The translations under genes and the position numbers were made by a program. This document shows, in pieces, positions 1 through 5,527 of a DNA stretch of 9,057 nucleotides; within the stretch, counting starts at the first letter, position 1, and every line of letters begins with the position of its first letter. The DNA is from JAFGBM01 sp964564915 (GTDB taxonomy: Bacteria; Actinomycetota; Actinomycetes; Actinomycetales; Demequinaceae), in the NCBI GenBank assembly GCA_964564915.1, contig CAZMCU010000051.1, forward strand, positions 1 through 9,057. The letters run 5' to 3'. Below the pieces are notes generated by a model, which saw only the letters and a list, made by a program, of their open reading frames with translations, searched no databases and was not told the DNA's origin.

Positions 1-1175
1 GGTATCCACACCCGGAGCATCACGGTCGAGACGACCCCCACGGCCGCCACGCCGAACACCCCCGCGGCGAGGCTCGCGATCGCCCCAAGCGACACGAGCG
101 CCGGCCCCGCGAGCGCTCCAGCGTCGCCGAGCATCATCCATAGCCCCAAGAAAACCGAGCGCGAGCGATGGGGCGCGAGGTCAGCCCCGAGCGTCATGAG
201 GAGGCCGGAACCCCAGCCGTTCCCAATCCCCATGAGGATCGCGGCCACCGTGATCCCCGCGACGTTCCCCGTGAACGGCAGAAGGATGAATCCGACCGCG
301 AGCATTGCGGTCGACGGCACCCCCTGCCACCGTCGACCCCACCGGTCGCTCGCCACCCCTGCGGGGAAGAAGAGGAGCATGTCGACCGCCATCGATGCCG
401 CGAAGACGGCCGAAACCGTGCCCTCGGACATCCCCAGGCTTTCCGCCCACAGCGGCAGCACGACGATGCGGGCCGAGCGGATCGCGGTCGTGAGGGCGAG
501 GCCGACGCCAAGGGTACCGATGAGCCTGGCGTTCTGGCGCGCGACGGTGAGGTTCGACGCGTGCTCGGTTCGCACGTGGTGCTTCCCCGCGTGCCAGTGG
601 CCCGTCGCGTAGAGCCACACGGCCGCGGCAAGCGTCCCCGCCACCCCGATCACATACGCCGACCTCAGCCCCCACACCCCGATCAACACCGCACCAAGGA
701 CCGGCCCGATAAAGTTGCCAATCCTCCACATTCCGGCGAGCGTCGTCAGGCCCCTCGCGCGAGCCGCGGCGTGGATGAGATCGCCCAGCACCGTTTGGCG
801 CGCGAGGTGGAAGACCGAATGGGCGATCCCGAAAGCCGTGACCGCGACCGTGAAGATTCCGAGGTGCGTGCTCAACCCGCATCCCGCGGCCGCGGCGCTC
901 ATCCCGACGAGCCCCACGACGCCGGTGCGGACGGCCCCGCGACGCGCGATCACCCCTCCCCCGAGGGCGCTTCCCGCGAGCCTCCCGAGCGTGTATGCCG
1001 TGACAATCGCGGAGGCGAGCGCCACCGACGCCCCCATGCGGACGGCGGAGATGGCGAGGACGGGGTACATGGCGCCAACGCCGATCTCGGCGAGCAGCGT
1101 GGGAATGAAGACGGGTCGAACGAGGGGGCGATACCAGCCGGAGAGGAGCGTTGGCCTCGAATCGGCGCTACTCAG
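1..1175 (-). CDS. MFS transporter, 3' end cut by the window edge
   Basis: Probable proton-coupled drug or metabolite efflux protein of the inner membrane; the substrate is unknown. The minus-strand frame stays open from about 1175 to base 1 (391 codons, most of a usual 400-430 aa MFS protein). It reads as alternating hydrophobic helices. A motif-A-like loop lies between helices 2 and 3 (GGGVIARRGAVRTG), and a clear copy in the second half reads GVASDRWGRR (D277, R278, G280, R281, R282). A further conserved-looking stretch is GIGNGWGSGLLMTLGADLAP. The first in-frame ATG (1070) lies inside helix 1, so the true start is upstream. The only good candidate is CTG at 1175, preceded by AGGAGG at 1185-1190 with a 9-base gap. 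It gives an N-terminus of 12 polar or mixed residues before GWYRPLVRP. That start overlaps the end of the DUF3027 gene by 8 bases. The family call is firm from sequence; the start is inferred. Confidence 0.85.
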   Translation of the reverse strand, partial: MSSADSRPTLLSGWYRPLVRPVFIPTLLAEIGVGAMYPVLAISAVRMGASVALASAIVTAYTLGRLAGSALGGGVIARRGAVRTGVVGLVGMSAAAAGCGLSTHLGIFTVAVTAFGIAHSVFHLARQTVLGDLIHAAARARGLTTLAGMWRIGNFIGPVLGAVLIGVWGLRSAYVIGVAGTLAAAVWLYATGHWHAGKHHVRTEHASNLTVARQNARLIGTLGVGLALTTAIRSARIVVLPLWAESLGMSEGTVSAVFAASMAVDMLLFFPAGVASDRWGRRWQGVPSTAMLAVGFILLPFTGNVAGITVAAILMGIGNGWGSGLLMTLGADLAPHRSRSVFLGLWMMLGDAGALAGPALVSLGAIASLAAGVFGVAAVGVVSTVMLRVWI

Positions 1176-1983
1176 GTGCCGTCGCCTCCTCGGTGTCGGC
1201 TGGGGGTGCCTCGACCGGCTGCTCCGCCTCCGATTCGTCCGGCTCGTTGAAGTCAATCGGCGCTGCGGCCATCGTGTCGATGACGGGCTCGTTGTGCGGC
1301 CACTGCCCCGTTTGCCGCTCGACATCGGTTTCGGAATGCGCCCCGCAACCGTGGTCGAGGCTGACGACCTTGCCGTCCGACGGCGACCACTCGTTGGCGC
1401 ATACGCCGAACGTCGAACGCCACGATCCGGGCAAGTGGACGAAGAATCCGCACGACGCGCACGACGCGGTCGAAACGAGCGCGGAGGCTACCTGGGGTCC
1501 GTGCGCGCCGCGGTACCACCGGTCGGCCGTCTCGGAACGCCCCTCGGCGCCCAGCACCCGAACCCTCCCCAAGCCCAATTCCCACAGCGCGACGGCATCG
1601 GCGTCCTCGTCATCCGTTACCTCATACCCGGGAACGAGCCGGGGGTCTTCCTTGATGAAGGGAAGGACCATGCTCGGTTCGAGGTCGCCGGGACGAATAC
1701 GCTCGGCCCACGGGACCCACTCGGGAGCGAGAAGGGCGTCGTCGGCTGGGATAAGGTTCGCCTCGCACACGGATGCTTCCGTGTCGTCCGGGGCGCGCGA
1801 GACCGTAACGGCCCATACCCAGCCCCGATAGCCGGGGACGCTCGCGCCGAAAAGGTGAGTAACGAGCAGCGGACCGGCCTCGCCGGATCCGAGGAGTTCG
1901 CCGACGGCGCCGCTCTCCTCCGCGACCTCGATCGCGGCCTCGCGTGCTTGAGCAATCGCGGATTCCAAGATGGTGTCGGCCAC
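1168..1983 (-). CDS. DUF3027 family protein
   Basis: A 271-aa cytosolic protein of unknown function found across actinobacteria. The recognisable core includes GYRGWVWAVTVSRAP (residues 51-65), DALLAPEWVPWAERIRPGDL (82-101), the pair DPRLVPGY (113-120), and WYRGAHGP (156-163). A cysteine-rich block follows: C175-x2-C178, C195 and C213 in DHGCGAHSE. These four cysteines could hold a metal such as zinc; that is inference. The last 40 residues are acidic and low in complexity. The start is GTG at 1983, sharing one base with the TAG stop of the cold-shock gene, with GGAG just upstream. It sits between csp and the MFS gene in a unit read leftwards, so the three are probably co-transcribed. The family name is recalled from conserved motifs and the role is unknown. 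Confidence 0.88.
   Translation of the reverse strand: MADTILESAIAQAREAAIEVAEESGAVGELLGSGEAGPLLVTHLFGASVPGYRGWVWAVTVSRAPDDTEASVCEANLIPADDALLAPEWVPWAERIRPGDLEPSMVLPFIKEDPRLVPGYEVTDDEDADAVALWELGLGRVRVLGAEGRSETADRWYRGAHGPQVASALVSTASCASCGFFVHLPGSWRSTFGVCANEWSPSDGKVVSLDHGCGAHSETDVERQTGQWPHNEPVIDTMAAAPIDFNEPDESEAEQPVEAPPADTEEATAPE
1185..1190 (-). promoter_or_regulatory. Strong ribosome binding site deciding the MFS start
   Basis: Read on the minus strand this is a full AGGAGG inside the last codons of the DUF3027 gene, 9 bases before CTG at 1175. No ATG, GTG or TTG lies in the MFS frame between here and 1070. The site therefore argues for CTG initiation and for translational coupling with the upstream gene. 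Confidence 0.55.
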
Positions 1984-2366
1984 TAGGTCTCCAATTGGTC
2001 GGCGACCGCGCGCATCACCGCGCCGAGCTTCTTCGCCTTGTCCGGTTCGGGGTAGCGACCGCGACGGAGGGAAGCCTGCACGCCATCGAGCATCTTGATG
2101 AGGTCCTCGACGATGACAGTCATGTCGTCCGTCGGCTTGCGACGCGCCGCGGAGACGCTCAGAGCGGGCTCAACAATGGCGAGGGTGAGGACCGAGGGGC
2201 CGCGACGACCGTCGGCGACGGAGTACTCGACCTTCTGACCGGGACGCAGGACAGCCACACCGTCGGGGAGCGCGGAGGAGCGCACGTGGACGTCGCTTCC
2301 GTCGTCCCCCGTGATGAAACCGAAGCCTTTGTCGGCGTCGTAGAAACGGACCTTGCCGGTTGGCAC
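1983..2366 (-). CDS. Cold-shock domain protein, long actinobacterial type
   Basis: A single-stranded nucleic-acid binding protein, probably an RNA chaperone or antiterminator in the cytosol. The N-terminal 65 residues form a cold-shock domain: MPTGKVRFYDADKGFGFI with RNP1 (KGFGFI, 13-18). The RNP2-like segment is DVHVRSSALP (25-34). The aromatic residue usually at the third position of RNP2 is histidine here (H27). At 127 aa it is about twice the length of a classic CspA. The extra C-terminal 60 residues include a charged stretch (SARRK, RRGRYPEPDKAKK) and possible helices, as in the CspB-like long proteins of actinobacteria. The start is GTG at 2366, with GAGAGG ending five bases upstream. 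It is the first gene of a leftward unit with DUF3027 and MFS. Confidence in the family is high; the exact role is not known. Confidence 0.92.
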   Translation of the reverse strand: MPTGKVRFYDADKGFGFITGDDGSDVHVRSSALPDGVAVLRPGQKVEYSVADGRRGPSVLTLAIVEPALSVSAARRKPTDDMTVIVEDLIKMLDGVQASLRRGRYPEPDKAKKLGAVMRAVADQLET

Positions 2367-2389
2367 GTCAACCTCTCAACCATTGGAGG

Positions 2390-2406
2390 GGCCGCGGGGC
2401 GCGGCC
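2390..2406 (-). promoter_or_regulatory. GC hairpin in the 5' leader of the cold-shock gene
   Basis: A perfect 7-bp inverted repeat (GGCCGCG / CGCGGCC) with a 3-base loop lies 24 bases before the GTG start, upstream of the GAGAGG site. If transcription begins near 2410 the hairpin would sit at the very 5' end of the mRNA, where it could protect it or change with temperature. That role is inference; only the repeat is seen. Confidence 0.4.
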
Positions 2407-2417
2407 ACCATCGGACC

Positions 2418-2423
2418 AGTCTA
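2418..2423 (-). promoter_or_regulatory. Candidate -10 element for the csp unit
   Basis: On the minus strand TAGACT fits the actinobacterial TANNNT -10 pattern and would place a start near 2411. No convincing -35 is seen at 17-18 bases. Weak on its own. Confidence 0.25.
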
Positions 2424-2516
2424 CCGGGCGCCCTCAACCGATGTCCCCAGACCCTTGGGACGGTATCCCTACCCTCCGCTTGGGGGTCGACTCGCTCCCC
2501 CACACGGCTGACGGCA

Positions 2517-2522
2517 TACGGT
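2517..2522 (+). promoter_or_regulatory. Candidate -10 element for the WXG100 gene
   Basis: TACGGT matches TANNNT and would give a leader of about 45 bases ahead of ATG 2575. There is no good -35. A GGGGG/CCCCC inverted repeat (2482-2486 and 2497-2501) lies just upstream and could be an operator or chance. Confidence 0.22.
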
Positions 2523-2532
2523 CATGCCACGA

Positions 2533-2553
2533 CGTCGAGGTACCGACTCGACG
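2533..2553 (+). repeat. Inverted repeat in the WXG100 leader
   Basis: Perfect 7-bp arms CGTCGAG and CTCGACG around a 7-base centre, ending 12 bases before the GGAGG ribosome site. It may be a repressor operator or an mRNA hairpin next to the ribosome binding site. Confidence 0.4.
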
Positions 2554-2574
2554 AGTATCCAGCCTGGAGGAGAC

Positions 2575-2865
2575 ATGACCCAGTACCACGTCAACGCCGC
2601 TGAAATCGCGGAAGCCGCGTCCCGCGCGACCGCGTCCGCCGGCACCATCCGTTCCGAAGTCGCCGCGATGGTCGCCCACCTCACCGGACTCGAGGCCTCG
2701 TGGCAAGGGGGAGCCTCCTCCGCGTTCACCGGCCTACTCGCGGAATGGCGCGCCGCGCAAGCCCAACTGGAGCACGCCCTCGACTCGATCTCAACCGGAC
2801 TCAACCAAGCGGCGTCGGAGTACGAGTTCGCGGAAACCTCGGCAACGCGCCTCTTTTCACGATAG
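2575..2865 (+). CDS. WXG100 family (ESAT-6-like) protein
   Basis: A 96-aa helical-hairpin protein of the type exported by type VII (ESX) secretion. The central turn carries the W-x-G signature (W43-Q44-G45 in ASWQGGAS). It is flanked by two amphipathic helices rich in Ala and Glu, and a YxxxE motif (Y83 to E87) near the C-terminus matches the known YxxxD/E secretion signal. There is no Sec signal peptide. The start is ATG 2575 with GGAGG four bases upstream. An in-frame ATG at 2524 would add 17 basic residues but has no ribosome site, and its extension spans the leader inverted repeat. No second WXG100 gene, EccC ATPase or other ESX gene is nearby, so any transport partner is encoded elsewhere. 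It converges on groEL. The family is clear; whether it is secreted, or forms a homodimer, is inferred. Confidence 0.93.
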   Translation: MTQYHVNAAEIAEAASRATASAGTIRSEVAAMVAHLTGLEASWQGGASSAFTGLLAEWRAAQAQLEHALDSISTGLNQAASEYEFAETSATRLFSR

Positions 2866-2881
2866 CCCTTGGGCCTCGGCC

Positions 2882-2974
2882 CACACGCGCGAACGCGGGC
2901 GGGACATGTGCTCACGAGGGGATCAAGCCTGATCGCCCCGAGTGAGGACATGCCCCGCCCGCGTCTTTCGTGTG
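2882..2974. terminator. Very long imperfect hairpin between convergent WXG100 and groEL genes
   Basis: The arms run 2893-2924 and 2931-2964 around a 6-base loop (AAGCCT). The outer 23 bases pair with only two mismatches, and the inner part pairs with small bulges and ends in GATC/GATC. An additional 6-bp pair (CACACG 2882-2887 with CGTGTG 2969-2974) extends the base. It begins 16 bases after the WXG100 stop and ends 2 bases before the groEL stop. On the plus strand the main stem is followed by TCTTT. It probably terminates transcription in both directions. The stem is far longer than a usual terminator. Confidence 0.7.
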
Positions 2975-2976
2975 GA

Positions 2977-4602
2977 CTAGAAGCCCATGCCTCCCATGTC
3001 ACCGCCACCGGCGGGCATCGGCTGCTCCTTCTCGGGCTTATCGGCCACGACGGCCTCCGTCGTCAGGAACAGGGCCGCGATCGAGGCGGCGTTCTGCAAG
3101 GCAGAGCGCGTCACCTTGACCGGGTCGTTGATCCCGGCGGCCATGAGGTCCTCGTACACGCCCGTTGCCGCGTTGAGGCCGTGACCATGAGGCAGTCCGC
3201 GAACCTTCTCGACGACGACGCCACCCTCAAGGCCGGCGTTGACGGCGATCTGACGCAGCGGGGACGACAGGGCCGCCTCGACGATCCTCGCGCCCGTCGC
3301 CTCATCGTCGTTGAGCTTGAGGCCCTTGAACGCCTTCTCTCCCGCCTGGATGAGGGACACGCCACCACCGGCGACGATCCCCTCCTCGACGGCAGCCTTG
3401 GCGTTACGTACGGCGTCCTCGATACGGTGCTTGCGCTCCTTGAGTTCGACCTCGGTTGCCGCCCCCGCCTTGATGACGGCGACGCCGCCCGCGAGCTTGG
3501 CCAGGCGCTCCTGGAGCTTCTCCTTGTCGTAATCGGAGTCGGAGTTCTCGATCTCGCCGCGAATCTGCTTGACCCGACCCTCGATCATCGCGGAAGTACC
3601 GGCGCCCTCGACCATCGTCGTGTCGTCCTTCGTCACGACGATCTTGCGCACCTGACCGAGCAGGTCGAGCGTCGCCGTCTCAAGCGACAGACCAACGGTT
3701 TCGGAGATGACCTGACCGCCCGTGAGGATCGCCATGTCCTGCAGCATCGCCTTGCGACGGTCGCCAAAGCCGGGCGCCTTGATGGCGACGGCCTTGAACG
3801 TGCCACGGATCTTGTTGACGACGAGCGTGGCCAGGGCCTCACCCTCGACGTCCTCCGCGATGACGGCGAGCGGCTTGCCCGCCTGCATGACCTTCTCCAA
3901 TAGGGGAAGCAGGTCCTTGATTGACGAGATCTTCGACTCGCACAGGAGCACGTAGGCGTCCTCGAGGACGGCCTCCTGACGCTCCGGGTCGGTGACGAAG
4001 TACGCCGAGAGGTAGCCCTTGTCGAAGCGCATACCCTCGGTCAGTTCGAGTTCAAGCCCCAGGCCACTCGACTCCTCGACGGTGATGACGCCTTCCTTGC
4101 CAACCTTGTCCATCGCCTCGGCGATGAGGTTGCCGATGACGGGGTCGCCGGCGGAAATCCCCGCGGTTGCGGCGATCTCTTCCTTGGTCTCGACCTCTTT
4201 GGCATCCGCGAGAAGCGCCTTGGTGACGGCCTCGACCGCCACCTCGATGCCCCGCTTGAGGGCGATCGGGTTGGCGCCTGCCGCGACGTTCTTGAGGCCC
4301 TCGCGCACGAGCGCCTGGGCTAGGACCGTCGCCGTCGTCGTCCCGTCTCCGGCCACATCATCGGTCTTCTTGGCGACCTCCTTGACGAGCTCGGCACCGA
4401 TCTTTTCGAGCGGCTCCTCGAGCTCGATCTCCTTGGCGATCGACACACCATCGTTGGTGATGGTCGGCGCGCCCCACTTCTTCTCCAGTACAACATTGCG
4501 GCCCCGTGGGCCAAGGGTGACCTTCACGGCGTCGGCCAGGGCGTTCATGCCCCGCTCCATGCCGCGACGGGCTTCCTCATCGAAGGCAATGATCTTTGCC
4601 AT
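2977..4602 (-). CDS. groEL: 60-kDa chaperonin GroEL (GroEL2-like)
   Basis: An ATP-driven folding chamber subunit in the cytosol that works with GroES as a double-ring 14-mer. The 541-aa product has the full family length. It shows the nucleotide-binding VTLGPRGRNV (28-37), TNDGVSIAKEI (49-59) and the GDGTTT loop (85-90). The apical-domain segment IKAPGFGDRRKAM, RIEDAVRNAKAAVEEG, AGGGVSLI and a C-terminal GGGDMGGMGF tail are also present. A Met/Gly tail rather than a His-rich one fits the housekeeping GroEL2 type. The start is ATG 4602 (MAKIIAFDEEARR). GGAGG lies 11 bases upstream; an in-frame GTG at 4620 overlaps that site and adds six atypical residues. There is no groES next to it, which is common for the second groEL of actinobacteria. 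Two CIRCE operators upstream show heat-shock control by HrcA. Confidence 0.98.
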   Translation of the reverse strand: MAKIIAFDEEARRGMERGMNALADAVKVTLGPRGRNVVLEKKWGAPTITNDGVSIAKEIELEEPLEKIGAELVKEVAKKTDDVAGDGTTTATVLAQALVREGLKNVAAGANPIALKRGIEVAVEAVTKALLADAKEVETKEEIAATAGISAGDPVIGNLIAEAMDKVGKEGVITVEESSGLGLELELTEGMRFDKGYLSAYFVTDPERQEAVLEDAYVLLCESKISSIKDLLPLLEKVMQAGKPLAVIAEDVEGEALATLVVNKIRGTFKAVAIKAPGFGDRRKAMLQDMAILTGGQVISETVGLSLETATLDLLGQVRKIVVTKDDTTMVEGAGTSAMIEGRVKQIRGEIENSDSDYDKEKLQERLAKLAGGVAVIKAGAATEVELKERKHRIEDAVRNAKAAVEEGIVAGGGVSLIQAGEKAFKGLKLNDDEATGARIVEAALSSPLRQIAVNAGLEGGVVVEKVRGLPHGHGLNAATGVYEDLMAAGINDPVKVTRSALQNAASIAALFLTTEAVVADKPEKEQPMPAGGGDMGGMGF

Positions 4603-4686
4603 GGGGATACGTTCCTCCACGATCGAGTCTGGGCTCCTCTACGCGCGGCAGACGAGTTTCTGTCGCGGCGGGAAGCCTCACGTGTG

Positions 4687-4713
4687 TTAGCACTCTCCGG
4701 CAGAGAGTGCTAA
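4687..4713 (-). promoter_or_regulatory. CIRCE operator, perfect consensus (HrcA site)
   Basis: TTAGCACTC, nine bases, GAGTGCTAA: an exact match to the CIRCE consensus bound by the HrcA repressor. It covers the predicted transcription start of groEL (about 4711), so bound HrcA would block the polymerase. HrcA depends on GroEL for activity, giving negative feedback; that part is established knowledge. Confidence 0.96.
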
Positions 4714-4717
4714 GTCG

Positions 4718-4746
4718 ATTCTGGCACTCCCCCGGTGAGAGTGCAA
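4718..4746 (-). promoter_or_regulatory. groEL promoter (-35 TTGCAC, 17-base spacer, -10 CAGAAT)
   Basis: On the minus strand TTGCAC (4746-4741) and CAGAAT (4723-4718) are separated by exactly 17 bases, a good vegetative-sigma promoter. The -35 shares bases with the upstream imperfect CIRCE, and the start point falls in the perfect one. The resulting leader to ATG 4602 is about 110 bases. I see no further clear element in it apart from the ribosome site. Confidence 0.75.
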
Positions 4747-4747
4747 A
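4721..4747 (-). promoter_or_regulatory. Second, imperfect CIRCE operator
   Basis: CTGGCACTC, nine bases, GAGTGCAAA: the inner six bases of each arm and the 9-base spacing match CIRCE exactly, while the outer three bases of each arm are mostly changed. The centres of the two operators are 34 bases apart, about three helical turns, so HrcA dimers could sit on the same DNA face. Confidence 0.8.
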
Positions 4748-4783
4748 CGAACCGGGGCGGGTTTCGCTGGAGGCGATGCGCGA

Positions 4784-5128
4784 TTACACGCTCGGAGACG
4801 GAGACGACGACGGCGAAACCGAGGGCGAAACCGACGGCGAAACCGAGGGCGACGGTGATGGGCTGGGTGTAACGATCGGCGTCGTCGTCGGTGTGCTCTC
4901 CGGCGCCTGAAGGGAGTCCGCCGTGCCTCGGAGCCAACTCAGCCACGATACGTCGTCCGCGAGAAGGAGGAGTTGGGCCGCCCCCCATGCGAGGCCGAGC
5001 GAACCGACGATCACCGCGAAGAACATCACCACCCTGGTCCACGTGCGCGGGACGCGTCGATGCGCGCCGACGGGGCTGCCTTCCGGTAGCCGGTCGAACT
5101 CGTCTGGTGGGTAGGAGGTCTTCGCCAC
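4784..5128 (-). CDS. Single-pass membrane protein, LytR_C-family N-terminus with Ser/Pro tail
   Basis: A 114-aa protein. The N-terminal YPPDEFDRLPEGSPVGAHRR (residues 6-25) followed by one membrane helix (about 31-56) is the pattern of actinobacterial LytR C-terminal-domain proteins. Those usually have a Pro/Thr linker and then a LytR_C domain outside the cell. Here the chain ends after a Thr/Pro/Ser stretch (about 78-114) made of SPSV/SPSP units, and no LytR_C domain follows. The stop is TAA at 4786-4784, only 37 bases before the groEL regulatory region. The start is GTG 5128, nine bases after the DUF3263 stop, so the two are co-transcribed. The shortened form may be a deletion product or a natural variant acting as a wall-spanning anchor. 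The family link rests on the N-terminus and on the DUF3263 neighbour, as seen with Rv0430-Rv0431 of Mycobacterium. Confidence 0.75.
   Translation of the reverse strand: MAKTSYPPDEFDRLPEGSPVGAHRRVPRTWTRVVMFFAVIVGSLGLAWGAAQLLLLADDVSWLSWLRGTADSLQAPESTPTTTPIVTPSPSPSPSVSPSVSPSVSPSSSPSPSV
4812..4847 (-). repeat. Three tandem 12-bp units encoding the Ser-Pro-Ser-Val tail
   Basis: On the plus strand GGCGAAACCGAG, GGCGAAACCGAC and GGCGAAACCGAG stand head to tail; on the coding strand they give repeated SVSP. The unit is a multiple of three, so copy-number change would lengthen or shorten the extracellular tail without a frameshift. Confidence 0.85.
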
Positions 5129-5137
5129 GGATTGACC

Positions 5138-5440
5138 CTACCTCGCGGTGGGCATCTCCAATTGTCGAGCCTCGCGGGCCGCCTGGCGGGAGTCGCGCAT
5201 CCTCCGCAGTCTCTTGACGAGCATGGGGTCCCGCGCGAGCGCCGCGTCGTTGTCGAGGAGGGCGTTGAGCACTTGGTAGTACTCCGTCACGCCGAGCCCG
5301 AACTCCGCCCGGATCGATGCCTCTTTCGCCCCACCGTGACGCCACCAATCCCGTTCGAACTCCAGGATGCGGGCCTCACGGTCGGTGAGGGCGAGGACGG
5401 GCTCGGACTCTGTCGCGATCCTCAACGCCTGGTCGCCCAT
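5138..5440 (-). CDS. DUF3263 family protein
   Basis: A 100-aa soluble protein of a conserved actinobacterial family of unknown function. The core reads LTDREARILEFERDWWRHGGAKEASIRAEF, followed by GLGVTEYYQVLNALLDNDAAL and an Arg-rich end (KRLRRMRDSRQAAREARQLE). The pattern of short helices with a TEYYQVLN segment resembles a helix-turn-helix of a small DNA-binding regulator; that is inference. The start is ATG 5440 with GAGGAG five bases upstream. It is the first gene of a two-gene unit with the short membrane protein and is divergent from ung across about 87 bases. Confidence 0.9.
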   Translation of the reverse strand: MGDQALRIATESEPVLALTDREARILEFERDWWRHGGAKEASIRAEFGLGVTEYYQVLNALLDNDAALARDPMLVKRLRRMRDSRQAAREARQLEMPTAR

Positions 5441-5515
5441 GTCGTCTCCTCACCCTTCGCCTTACTCTACCGCGCAAATCACACCGTTGTCATTCGATGG
5501 CGCGCGCCACCCCGA

Positions 5516-5521
5516 TACGCT
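5516..5521 (+). promoter_or_regulatory. -10 element of a probable leaderless ung promoter
   Basis: TACGCT fits the TANNNT pattern and is followed by exactly six bases before GTG 5528, so transcription would start at the first base of the start codon. No Shine-Dalgarno-like sequence lies between them. A TTGTCA at 5487-5492 is too far upstream (23 bases) to be its ideal -35. Confidence 0.5.
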
Positions 5522-5527
5522 GAACGC

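Noticed and set aside
168..1250. Long plus-strand open frames opposite the MFS gene
   Set aside because: Arg/Pro/His-rich translations typical of the reverse of GC-rich coding DNA; the minus strand gives a clear transporter.
715..1986. Plus-strand open frame of 423 codons opposite DUF3027
   Set aside because: It lies antisense to the conserved DUF3027 and MFS genes and its translation shows no recognisable motif.
2524..2574. ATG 2524 as the WXG100 start
   Set aside because: No ribosome site, atypical basic extension, and it runs through the leader inverted repeat; ATG 2575 has GGAGG.
2869..3903. Plus-strand frames of up to 344 codons opposite groEL
   Set aside because: Mirror of groEL codon bias; the minus strand encodes a full-length chaperonin.
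4603..4620. GTG 4620 as the groEL start
   Set aside because: It overlaps the GGAGG ribosome site and adds six residues not usual in GroEL; ATG 4602 gives the standard MAKIIAFDEEAR.
4710..5348. Alternative minus-strand frame of 212 codons over the DUF3263/membrane-protein region
   Set aside because: Low-complexity out-of-frame reading of two recognised genes; it ends inside the CIRCE element.
5132..5527. Extension of ung upstream of GTG 5528
   Set aside because: It would run antisense through DUF3263 and add 132 residues foreign to the family.
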